This document shows, one piece after another, positions 1 to 5,175 of a DNA stretch of 6,071 bases. A program made the position numbers and the translations under genes. Under the pieces are notes generated by a model. That model made no database searches, had not been told where the DNA came from, and saw only the letters and a program-made list of their open reading frames with translations. The stretch covers positions 1-6,071 of the forward strand of contig CAZIWW010000038.1 in assembly GCA_964543275.1 (NCBI GenBank). Reading direction: 5' to 3'. This DNA comes from CAZIWW01 sp964543275. Its GTDB lineage: Bacteria > Patescibacteriota > Minisyncoccia > Moranbacterales > UBA11712. The number at the start of each line of letters is the position of its first letter. Positions within the stretch are counted from its first letter, which is position 1.

Positions 1-2
1 TT

Positions 3-194
3 CTTGGTTTGAATTTTGATAAAAATGGCATTAAAAATTATATTGGAGGCAATACTTTGATGGAAATCGGTTTTGCTCATGTGCTAAATCAAAAAATCTT
101 CTTATGGAATCCAATTCCAGATATACCCTATTGCAAAACTGAAATTGAAGCTGTTAAGCCGATTATTATTAATGGTGACCTTTCTAAAATTTAA
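3..194 (+). CDS. Nucleoside 2-deoxyribosyltransferase-like protein, C-terminal part (5' end cut by window)
   Basis: The frame is open from the first complete codon at base 3 to the TAA at 192-194, so this is the last 63 residues of a gene that starts outside the window; the internal TTG at 9 and ATG at 60 are not needed as starts. The peptide contains GIKNYIGGNTLMEIGFAHVL followed by KIFLWNPIPDIPY and ends in NGDLSKI. In the nucleoside 2-deoxyribosyltransferase-like superfamily a GGNT.mEigfA segment carries the conserved glutamate region after the main fold, and this ending is one I associate with short CPR members of that group. Such proteins act on nucleosides or nucleotides in the cytoplasm, but most CPR members are uncharacterised, so the reaction here is unknown. 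The N-terminal substrate-binding part is not visible. The family assignment is from motif memory and is moderately sure; that the frame is coding is more certain. Confidence 0.72.
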   Translation, partial: LGLNFDKNGIKNYIGGNTLMEIGFAHVLNQKIFLWNPIPDIPYCKTEIEAVKPIIINGDLSKI

Positions 195-196
195 TG

Positions 197-324
197 GGGC
201 GGGCTTTGGGCAGACTTCTTTACTCACTATTGTTCGCTTGACCACACTGCGCTCTTGTTCCGCTACGCTCCGCTCGGGGCACATAACAGCTGATATACTG
301 CTTAAGTCTTGCAGACTTTCGCCC
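197..324. repeat. Intergenic element with imperfect inverted ends
   Basis: The space between the first gene and the ORF at 421 has no convincing protein frame. Its left edge (197-217, GGGCG then GCAGACTT) recurs in inverted orientation at the right edge (304-324, reading GGGCG then GCAAGACTT on the minus strand). The interior holds repeated CGCT-type words (for example around 248-275), and a perfect hairpin AAGTCT-TGC-AGACTT lies at 304-318. It looks like a small dispersed intergenic element of the kind seen between CPR genes. Copy number cannot be judged from one window, and there is no U-run that would make the hairpin a terminator. Confidence 0.35.
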
Positions 325-420
325 AAATTTTCTCGCTAACGCTCAAAAACTTCGTTTATCTGCGTACATCTGCCATATTGCTTAGCTTTTTTTACTAATT
401 ATTTACTAATTTACAAACAT

Positions 421-762
421 ATGGAGCAAAAAATAGGTTATCGCCATCTTGAAAAAAGCATAATGGAAGCCCCTAATTTGCCAGATGAGCGCAAAGAGGC
501 GTGGAAAAAATTTGAAGATGTCCGTGACGCACTTTATGCGAGATATCGCGAACTCGTCAAAGAAAACCTGCGATTATCTAACGCCCCTTTGGAATCCGCG
601 CTCCGTGAAGTTACATGTCGAGAAAGCAATAAAGACACAGTATCCGTAATTGAACAATGGAAAGAAGTGATTGAAAGATATGCGCAAGAAGAAAAAGCTG
701 AATCTATGAAAGTCGCTTTGCTGGAAGTATTGGACCAGTTTTCTAAAATTGCCTCAAAATAA
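421..762 (+). CDS. Hypothetical protein, 113 aa, charged and mostly helical
   Basis: I do not recognise this protein. It is 113 residues long, rich in Glu, Lys and Arg, has no predicted membrane segment or signal peptide, and has a single cysteine near residue 66. Long stretches such as KEAWKKFEDVRDALYARYRE (about residues 25-44) and the segment from about 77 to 113 look like amphipathic alpha-helices, so a small helical or coiled-coil cytoplasmic protein is the simplest reading. The ATG at 421 begins the open frame; there is no Shine-Dalgarno sequence before it, only an AT-rich tract with a tandem TTTACTAATT repeat at 391-411 that may contain a promoter -10 and give a very short leader. A second ATG at 463 also lacks an RBS. 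The gene runs towards the tRNA gene on the opposite strand, with 22 bp between them and no visible terminator. Even codon composition and good length support a real gene; no function is proposed. Confidence 0.68.
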   Translation: MEQKIGYRHLEKSIMEAPNLPDERKEAWKKFEDVRDALYARYRELVKENLRLSNAPLESALREVTCRESNKDTVSVIEQWKEVIERYAQEEKAESMKVALLEVLDQFSKIASK

Positions 763-784
763 GTTCGTAGCGTATGATTGATTC

Positions 785-858
785 TGGCTGCGGGACAGGG
801 ATTCGAACCCCGATTAACGGCTTCAAAGGCCGCTGTCCTACCATTAGACGATCCCGCA
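785..858 (-). tRNA. tRNA-Gln (anticodon UUG)
   Basis: The minus strand folds into a complete cloverleaf of 74 nt. Acceptor arms TGCGGGA and TCCCGCA pair fully (852-858 with 789-795). The D stem is GTCT/GGAC around an AATGGTA loop. The anticodon stem is GCGGC/GCCGT with loop CTTTGAA, which puts the anticodon UUG at 824-826 (plus-strand CAA). The T arm is CGGGG/CCCTG around TTCGAAT. The discriminator is G73, and the CCA tail is encoded (785-787). The weak U1-A72 pair and G73 are typical identity elements of glutamine tRNA. It reads CAA, and CAG by wobble. The gene sits 14 bp downstream of the dnaX stop on the same strand, so it could be processed from dnaX read-through or have a promoter inside the end of dnaX. 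No clear terminator follows. Confidence 0.97.
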
Positions 859-872
859 GTGGATATGTAATT

Positions 873-2477
873 TTACTCTTTCACCACTCTTCCTCCAATA
901 ATCTCTATAGCTTCTTGGAGCAGGCTTTTGCATGACTGAACATCGGCATAATTTCTTTCGAATTCTTTTTCGGTGACGGCTTTTATTTTTAAATTGATCC
1001 CCGTTATGTTATCAATGGCTTTTTCGATTGTCAATCGGTGCTGGGTTTCGTTTATTTTATCTTTATAGAAATCGTATCTGGTTTTTATTATTAAAATATT
1101 TCCCTGAATGAGGGACGGCCGAGAGGATTTAAGGATGGAAGAAAGAGAATGGTTGAAATTTTTAAGAGAGTTGGCAATATCCAGCCAGCCGGAAATTATT
1201 AAATCTAAATCCTCGGTTTTGCCGATTGCAGTTTTGGGAACGGCGGATTGGTGCGTTATCTCAGAGGGTTGTTGGAAAGTTTGAGCTTTTATATTGTTTG
1301 GGTTCGTGTTTGAAGTTTTGGGTTTTTGGACATTTTCTTTTTTAGCAGGGCTTGAGATAGGCTCAACTGCTAGTGGCGGGTTTGGATTGCTCTTAGCTGC
1401 CAAGGCGGCGATAGTAGCTTCGAGGTATAATTGGGGCATGAAACTGCTTTTAAATTTTTCTGAATTTTCTTGGAGGATGTTGATAAAATTAAGAATATGG
1501 CTTATTTCAAGATTTGATATTTGACTTTCTATTTTTTGGGCCTGTTCTTGAGTCATTTCATAGGACAGCTTTTTTCCAAATTCCGGGTTAATTTTCATAA
1601 CCAGCATTTGCCGCAGGTAATTTAAGAGTGATTTTCCGAAATTTTTGAAGTCAACCCCGGCTTCGGAAAGCTTGGCTGTCTTTTCCAGTACCTTCGGATA
1701 TTTTCTTTGGATGACAAGGTCGATAAATTCAGCCACTTCTTTATTGGAAACAGCGCCAAGGATGAATTCAACTTCTTCAGCGGTTATTTTTTTATCCTCC
1801 AGAGCGATGACTTGCCCCAACAGACTTTCGGCGTCTCTCATGCTGCCTTCGGAGGCTTGAGCGATAATTTCCAGAGCTCCATTTTCTACTTTTACTTTTT
1901 CTAGTTTGGCAATCTGCTCAAGGCGCTGCATAATCTTGGGGATGGCAAGGCGGGTGAAATCAAAACGTTGACATCGCGACAGAATGGTTTCCGGAAATTT
2001 GTGAACTTCGGTTGTGGCTAGGATAAAAATGACATGAGACGGCGGTTCCTCCAGAGTTTTTAAGAGAGCGTTGAAAGCGCCTCCGGAAAGCATGTGCGCC
2101 TCGTCGATTATGTAGACTTTATATTTTAAGGAAGTCGGAGGAAGCTTAACCGTTTCTCGCAGTTCGCGAATATTATCCACGCCGGTGTGGGAAGCGGCGT
2201 CAATTTCAATAATATCTAGAGCTCGGTTTTCGTTTATTATTTTGCAAGCCTCGCATTTTTGGCAGGGCTCGGAATTTTTTCTTTTTGGGCAGTTGATGGC
2301 TTTTGCAAAAATGCGGGCTACAGAGGTTTTGCCTGTTCCCCGCGGGCCAGTAAAAAGATAAGCCTGGCCGACGCGGCCGCTTTTTATAGCGTTGGTTAAA
2401 GTTTGGACAATGTGCTTTTGTCCGATGACTTCAGAAAAAGCGGAAGGTCGATATTTGCGATAAAGCGTGGTGCTCAT
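873..2477 (-). CDS. dnaX: DNA polymerase III subunit gamma/tau (clamp loader ATPase)
   Basis: DnaX is the ATPase of the clamp-loader complex that opens the beta sliding clamp and places it on primed DNA. From the chosen ATG the protein is 534 aa and starts MSTTLYRKYRP, the family's usual beginning. Visible motifs are Walker A GPRGTGKT (44-51), four zinc-ligand cysteines (63, 72, 75, 78), Walker B VYIIDEAH (121-128), sensor 1 LATT (153-156), the arginine finger in SRC (167-169) and sensor 2 GSMRDAES (211-218). Domain III follows to about 365, then a Pro/Ser/Asn/Lys-rich linker (about 365-425) and a tau-like C-terminal domain (about 426-534). The frame stays open 18 codons further upstream to an ATG at 2531, but those codons cover the promoter and a transposase remnant and are not DnaX-like, so that start is rejected. 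A run of six A at codons 379-380 lies where gamma products end in other bacteria. tRNA-Gln follows 14 bp downstream. Confidence 0.97.
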   Translation of the reverse strand: MSTTLYRKYRPSAFSEVIGQKHIVQTLTNAIKSGRVGQAYLFTGPRGTGKTSVARIFAKAINCPKRKNSEPCQKCEACKIINENRALDIIEIDAASHTGVDNIRELRETVKLPPTSLKYKVYIIDEAHMLSGGAFNALLKTLEEPPSHVIFILATTEVHKFPETILSRCQRFDFTRLAIPKIMQRLEQIAKLEKVKVENGALEIIAQASEGSMRDAESLLGQVIALEDKKITAEEVEFILGAVSNKEVAEFIDLVIQRKYPKVLEKTAKLSEAGVDFKNFGKSLLNYLRQMLVMKINPEFGKKLSYEMTQEQAQKIESQISNLEISHILNFINILQENSEKFKSSFMPQLYLEATIAALAAKSNPNPPLAVEPISSPAKKENVQKPKTSNTNPNNIKAQTFQQPSEITHQSAVPKTAIGKTEDLDLIISGWLDIANSLKNFNHSLSSILKSSRPSLIQGNILIIKTRYDFYKDKINETQHRLTIEKAIDNITGINLKIKAVTEKEFERNYADVQSCKSLLQEAIEIIGGRVVKE

Positions 2478-2513
2478 GATTTGTATTATAAGATCGATAT
2501 GGTAAAAAATCAA
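2478..2513 (-). promoter_or_regulatory. dnaX promoter, predicted leaderless start
   Basis: Reading the minus strand, a -35 TTGATT (2513-2508) is followed by a 17-bp spacer and a perfect -10 TATAAT (2490-2485). Only seven bases (2484-2478) separate the -10 from the dnaX ATG, so sigma70-type initiation would begin at or within a base of the start codon. No Shine-Dalgarno sequence is present or would fit. The -35 box overlaps the TGA (2512-2510) that ends the upstream transposase remnant. Confidence 0.75.
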
Positions 2514-2778
2514 AAATTTGCATAAGTCCACCCGATTTTGCGCTCTTGAGGCGATTTAGCTTGATCAAGCTGTAGAATAAATCCTTTCAGCATTGTACAA
2601 AATCAGCCAATCAATCAGCTTGCGGTTAAAGATAATCGGTTTAATCTTGCCAAATGGAATATCGAGCTCTGTGTAAAACTTTTGTAATCATATGCGTATA
2701 GCGTAGCGCATCATAATAGGTAGTTAAGAATCCCTTAACGACTGTGTACTTACGATGTATTCCGCTGTAAAACTCCAT
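2510..2778 (-). pseudogene. IS481-like (DDE integrase-core) transposase remnant, internally deleted
   Basis: Three minus-strand pieces together look like the two ends of one transposase with the middle removed. The first, 2778-2641, runs from an ATG for 45 codons and contains GFLTTYYDALRYTHMITK and HRARY, which I recognise as the N-terminal type of CPR IS481-like transposases. The second, 2687-2565, is in another frame and contains FNRKLIDWLILYNAER, the hallmark C-terminal helix after the third catalytic residue of this integrase core. The third, ending at TGA 2512-2510, carries KSPQ and GWTYANF, matching the usual end of these proteins. The DDE catalytic core and helix-turn-helix are absent, so it cannot be active. 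It reads towards dnaX and its last codons lie inside the dnaX promoter. The second piece overlaps the first at 2641-2687, so the joint is not a simple deletion. I could not define terminal inverted repeats or a target duplication. Confidence 0.72.
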
Positions 2779-2831
2779 GAAATTAAGGTTTCGTAGAATG
2801 TAATATATTTCTGGTTTTATGCGGTTCTCTT

Positions 2832-3131
2832 TCGGAGGCGGTGCGGTTTTTTTCAGAGAAGTCGCTCGAGATGGGATGTCACGGCATAATTTTATCCGCC
2901 ACCCAACTGGGCATCGCTAGCGACCTGAAGATTTTAAAGGTGACGCCCGGCATTCGTCCTGACTGGTGGCAAGACAACCGGCACGAGAAGAAAGTTGCGC
3001 TGACAAGTGCTATTGTTGGTATGGCTGACATTCTAGTTCGCGTCAGCCCCATTTGGAAAGACGAAGACTCTATCTGGGTTCTAAAAAAATCCTTGCCGAA
3101 ACGGAGGCGGCAAAGAACTAAAAGGGGCTAA
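2832..3131 (+). pseudogene. pyrF: pyrF-like gene fragment (orotidine 5'-phosphate decarboxylase, C-terminal half), frameshifted
   Basis: The plus frame from about 2832 reads SEAV then EMGCHGIILSATQLGI, then VTPGIRPDW, and later ADILVRVSPIWKDED. This follows the C-terminal half of OMP decarboxylase, which converts OMP to UMP in pyrimidine synthesis: the Mg-C-G strand, the TPGIRP phosphate-loop signature, a conserved Q/A helix and the final strand that normally ends in GRPI. The N-terminal half with the catalytic Lys-Asp network is absent; upstream is the transposase remnant, so insertion and deletion probably removed it. The phosphate-binding GR pair of GRPI is replaced by V and S. A run of seven A at 3083-3089 appears one base short: with eight, the frame would read VLKKILAETEAAKN and stop at 3119-3121, a natural PyrF end, instead of the basic tail that runs to 3131. 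A GTG at 2841 and ATG at 2871 could start a product, but the lost active site argues against function. Confidence 0.72.
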
Positions 3132-3148
3132 ACGGTAAAAAGCTTATC

Positions 3149-3185
3149 GAGGCTTCCCAACTATTATTGGAGACCTCTTTTCTTT
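3149..3185 (+). terminator. Intrinsic terminator after the pyrF fragment
   Basis: GAGGCTTCCCAA (3149-3160) pairs with TTGGAGACCTC (3167-3177) across a six-base loop, with one mismatch and one bulge, and is followed by TTTTCTTT (3178-3185). The U-run is on the plus side, so it ends plus-strand transcription; it lies just before the 3' end of the convergent methyltransferase gene. On the minus strand only a distant T-run (CTTTTT, about 3142-3137) follows, so it is at best weakly bidirectional. Confidence 0.65.
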
Positions 3186-3194
3186 AAATGACAA

Positions 3195-3752
3195 TTAATC
3201 CTTCACGCAAACGTAGACGAAAGCCGGCGGGATGTTGAGGGGAACGAAGGCAATAGACATGGAGGGAAAGAACTGTTTGATTTTGTCCCGGCTTAGGAGC
3301 GAGTATTGAAATTGGATGTATTGCCCGCCGCTGGCGAGATATTTATAGACTCTTGAAAGAATTTTACGCGTGGTTGGCTTAGGGAGAGTGACCAGGGGCA
3401 AAGTTGAAATAATACAGTCGGCTTTGGAATACCCATACTGTTTCAAGTAGAGGCCTATATTTTCGGCGCTGTCGCCAATAACTTTAAGCCTGGGATCGCG
3501 AATATTCTTCCTGACACACTCGGCTAAGAGAGGGTTTATCTCAAATGTCAGCAGGGCGCAGTCGGGTGATGTTCTTTTTAGGATTTTTTTGGTGACGGCG
3601 CCGGTCCCAGCTCCGAGCTCAACGACGCACCCGGCCTTGCTTAAGTTGGCCGAGTTGGTAATTTTGTTGACTAGAAAGGGTGAGCTTTGGATGATTGATC
3701 CCACTTGGCGAGGATTTTTAAGAAATGCTCTAATGAAAGGCCTATTATGCAT
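3195..3752 (-). CDS. SAM-dependent methyltransferase, phospholipid N-methyltransferase (PmtA)-like
   Basis: The 185-aa product has a class I methyltransferase fold. SAM-binding motif I is VVELGAGTGAVT (43-54). The acidic residue ending strand 2 is E71 in FEIN. GDSAENI (93-99) holds the motif III aspartate, and IISTLPL (114-120) takes the place of motif IV. GGQYIQFQYS (142-151) and NIPPAFVY (173-180) follow. The N-terminal FLKNPRQVGSIIQSS and the final NxPPAfvY are the pattern of small phospholipid N-methyltransferase / rRNA adenine dimethylase-related proteins, which methylate phosphatidylethanolamine in the PmtA group. Whether this organism's substrate is a lipid or an RNA cannot be told from the sequence. 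There is no membrane helix or signal peptide. The ATG at 3752 gives the family's usual start; there is no Shine-Dalgarno sequence, and a TAAAAT or TATACC -10 lies 14-20 bases upstream, so the leader would be very short. It is divergent from the channel gene. Confidence 0.85.
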   Translation of the reverse strand: MHNRPFIRAFLKNPRQVGSIIQSSPFLVNKITNSANLSKAGCVVELGAGTGAVTKKILKRTSPDCALLTFEINPLLAECVRKNIRDPRLKVIGDSAENIGLYLKQYGYSKADCIISTLPLVTLPKPTTRKILSRVYKYLASGGQYIQFQYSLLSRDKIKQFFPSMSIAFVPLNIPPAFVYVCVKD

Positions 3753-3765
3753 TTGTATTTATTTT

Positions 3766-3830
3766 TGGTATAATTTTAATAAACAGGAGTATTATAGCAA
3801 AGTAACTAAAATAAGGAAAGGAGGTGAATT
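3766..3830 (+). promoter_or_regulatory. Extended -10 promoter and perfect Shine-Dalgarno of the channel gene
   Basis: TGGTATAAT (3766-3774) is an extended -10 element with no good -35 at 16-18 bp. Initiation near 3781 would give a leader of about 50 nt ending in AAAGGAGGTGA (3817-3827), which fully complements the 3' end of 16S rRNA, with six bases between GGAGG and the ATG at 3831. The same bases read on the minus strand hold the candidate -10 of the divergent methyltransferase gene. Confidence 0.65.
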
Positions 3831-4532
3831 ATGAACTCAATTCAAACTTGGGGAGAGGCTATAACCAACTCTCTTTTAGCATTGTGGGATAGATTTATCA
3901 ATTTTCTTCCGTCGCTGATTGGCGCCGTTCTGGTTTTTGTAGCTGGCTGGATTGTAGCAGTGGCGCTGGGGAAAGTCGTGGAGCATATTGTAAGAATTGT
4001 AAAAATAGATGAAGTGATTGTTAAGTCCGGGACAAAAGCGAAACTGCGAGAAGCTGGGGTGGAATTTAATATGTCTAAATTTTTAGGGGGTCTGGTGAAA
4101 TGGTTTTTGATTTTGGTTTTCTTGATGGCAGCCACAGACATTCTTAAACTCAATCAGGTAACCAGCTTTCTCAATAGCATTATTCTCTATCTGCCGAATG
4201 TTATCGTGGCGGCGGTTATTTTAGCAATCGCTTTTTTAGTGGGAAATTTTGTTTACACATTAGTGAAGGGAAGTACAAAAGTGGCCGGAATAGTTTCAGC
4301 AACTTTACTGGCGTCTGTTTCAAAATGGGCTATTGTGATTTTTGGAGTTTTAGCGGCACTGGTTCAGCTAGGGATAGCTCGTTCCCTTATTAACACTCTG
4401 TTTACCGGTTTAGTGGCTATGCTGGCTCTGGCCGGCGGACTAGCGTTTGGTTTAGGAGGCAAAGACGAAGCGGCGGAATTTATCCGGAAAGTTAGGAGAG
4501 AGGTTTCAGAAAGTAAAACTGGAGAGACATAG
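3831..4532 (+). CDS. Conserved TM-helix (MscS-like) membrane protein, 233 aa
   Basis: This is an integral membrane protein with about five hydrophobic helices near residues 22-47, 85-107, 121-145, 163-185 and 186-209. Helices separated by short charged loops, including a segment KIDEVIVKSGTKAKLREAGV (58-77) between helices 1 and 2, and a glycine/alanine-rich last helix ending GGLAFGLGGKDEAAEFI (202-218), match the 'conserved TM helix' proteins related to small-conductance mechanosensitive channels. The last helix resembles the pore-lining TM3 of MscS, but the protein ends about 24 residues later in a basic-then-acidic tail, so the cytoplasmic beta and alpha/beta domains of true MscS are missing. 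A membrane channel or osmotic-stress role is therefore an inference. It begins at an ATG with a perfect Shine-Dalgarno sequence and its own promoter, suggesting strong expression. No partner gene follows in an operon; the next feature is an IS remnant. Confidence 0.85.
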   Translation: MNSIQTWGEAITNSLLALWDRFINFLPSLIGAVLVFVAGWIVAVALGKVVEHIVRIVKIDEVIVKSGTKAKLREAGVEFNMSKFLGGLVKWFLILVFLMAATDILKLNQVTSFLNSIILYLPNVIVAAVILAIAFLVGNFVYTLVKGSTKVAGIVSATLLASVSKWAIVIFGVLAALVQLGIARSLINTLFTGLVAMLALAGGLAFGLGGKDEAAEFIRKVRREVSESKTGET

Positions 4533-4572
4533 AGCAAAACGAAGTAGATATTTATAATGCTTGTTAAATAAC

Positions 4573-4612
4573 GGACTGTGCTACAGTTCAATGGTTTGTT
4601 TTGTGTTTTTTA
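4573..4612 (+). other. Hairpin before the IS1595 remnant: weak terminator or IS end
   Basis: GGACTGT-GCT-ACAGTTC (4573-4589) forms a seven-pair stem (one G-T) with a three-base loop. It is followed by a T-rich but interrupted stretch, with an unbroken T-run only at 4605-4611. It may end the channel transcript, or be the left end of the adjacent IS1595-type element. The T-run is too far from the stem for an ideal terminator. The core TGTGCTACA recurs at 5108-5116. Confidence 0.35.
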
Positions 4613-4613
4613 G

Positions 4614-4946
4614 TTTAAGAGACGACGTTTTAGACCAATAATAGCCAAATTAATCAACAAAGAGAGCGCTATCTATTCGGACAAATGGACAGCCTATGAC
4701 AGTTTAGTGTTAAATGGCTACAAATACTATCGCATCAACACCACGGGAAGCAGGAATATTCCAATTGCAAAGGTACTCACATCAACGGGATAGAAAACTT
4801 TTGGATCTATGCCAAAAGAAGACTGGCGAAGTTCAATGGCGTACCCGCAAAAGACTTCTATCTGCACCCCCAAGGAGACTGAATTCAGATACAATGAAAA
4901 AAGAAATATTTACCGAAAAATGTTGTCAATTTTGAATTTATTCTAG
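4614..4946 (+). pseudogene. IS1595-type transposase remnant, 3' portion with two frameshifts
   Basis: Three consecutive plus-strand frames give one continuous match to the C-terminal DDE domain of IS1595/ISXO2-like transposases. The first (4614 to about 4738) contains IYSDKWTAYDSLVLNGYKYY, with the second catalytic aspartate of the family in SD. After losing one base near 4738 it continues GKQEYSNCKGTHINGIENFW and AKRRLAKFNGVPAKDF. After gaining one C in the CCCCC run at 4866-4870 it continues KETEFRYN to the TAG at 4944-4946. The N-terminal half, with the zinc finger and first aspartate, is missing: the frame is closed by a TAG at 4611-4613. A non-autonomous relic is certain; family assignment rests on the YTDGWKAYD-like and HxNGIExFWxxxKRR-like motifs and is secure. 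The literal ORF from 4714 to 4935 is only an out-of-frame shadow. Confidence 0.82.
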
Positions 4947-5083
4947 TCAAGAGCCTTGATAAAATAGGTTCAAGCGGAACGATATAAGCGAGTCATACTA
5001 AAAGGCGCGGAGCGAAAATCCTGAAATTCTCCAAACTGCATAAGATCAAAAACATTTTGGAAAACTCCAAGGTTTAAGATCTA
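4947..5083. other. Non-coding stretch between IS1595 remnant and the zinc-ribbon gene promoter
   Basis: I see no protein frame here. A small perfect hairpin TCAAG-AGC-CTTGA lies directly after the transposase stop (4947-4959). The eight-base arm AAACTCCA (5062-5069) pairs with TGGAGTTT (5084-5091), which runs into the -35 box of the next promoter. The rest may be the non-coding end of the IS or unrelated sequence. Confidence 0.3.
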
Positions 5084-5089
5084 TGGAGT

Positions 5090-5118
5090 TTGACAAGAAT
5101 TTGTATGTGTGCTACATA
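5090..5118 (+). promoter_or_regulatory. Promoter of the zinc-ribbon gene, with operator-like dyad
   Basis: A perfect -35 TTGACA (5090-5095) is followed by 17 bp and an extended -10 TGC-TACATA (5110-5118), predicting a start near 5125 and a leader of about 50 nt. The -10 lies inside a dyad, TGTATGT-GTGCT-ACATACA (5102-5120), and the -35 overlaps the right arm of a second inverted repeat (5062-5069 with 5084-5091). These symmetric sites are where a repressor could bind; no regulator gene is visible nearby. Confidence 0.6.
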
Positions 5119-5158
5119 CACTACCAAGCAGTAAATTGAAATCCAAGAAAATAAAAGG

Positions 5159-5169
5159 AAAGGAGGTGA
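5159..5169 (+). promoter_or_regulatory. Strong Shine-Dalgarno of the zinc-ribbon gene
   Basis: AAAGGAGGTGA (5159-5169) fully complements the 16S rRNA 3' end, with nine bases between GGAGG and the ATG at 5176. It decides the start: the out-of-frame ATG at 5169 is too close and encodes only nine codons. The surrounding GGAAAGGAGGTGA is shared with the channel gene leader at 3831, unlike the dnaX, methyltransferase and 421 genes, which have no such site. Confidence 0.75.
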
Positions 5170-5175
5170 TGCGGA

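Noticed and set aside
304..318. Perfect hairpin AAGTCT-TGC-AGACTT as a terminator of the first gene
   Set aside because: No U-run follows on either strand, and it is over 100 bases from the stop codon.
102..339. Overlapping 60-75-codon frames on both strands near the left end
   Set aside because: They span the end of the first gene and the repetitive intergenic block, lack ribosome binding sites, and resemble no protein.
2478..2531. Longer dnaX start (ATG at 2531, 18 extra codons)
   Set aside because: The added residues are not DnaX-like, and the stretch is occupied by the promoter and the end of the transposase remnant.
4714..4935. 73-codon plus-strand frame
   Set aside because: It is an out-of-frame reading of the IS1595-type transposase relic, whose true residues lie in the other frames.
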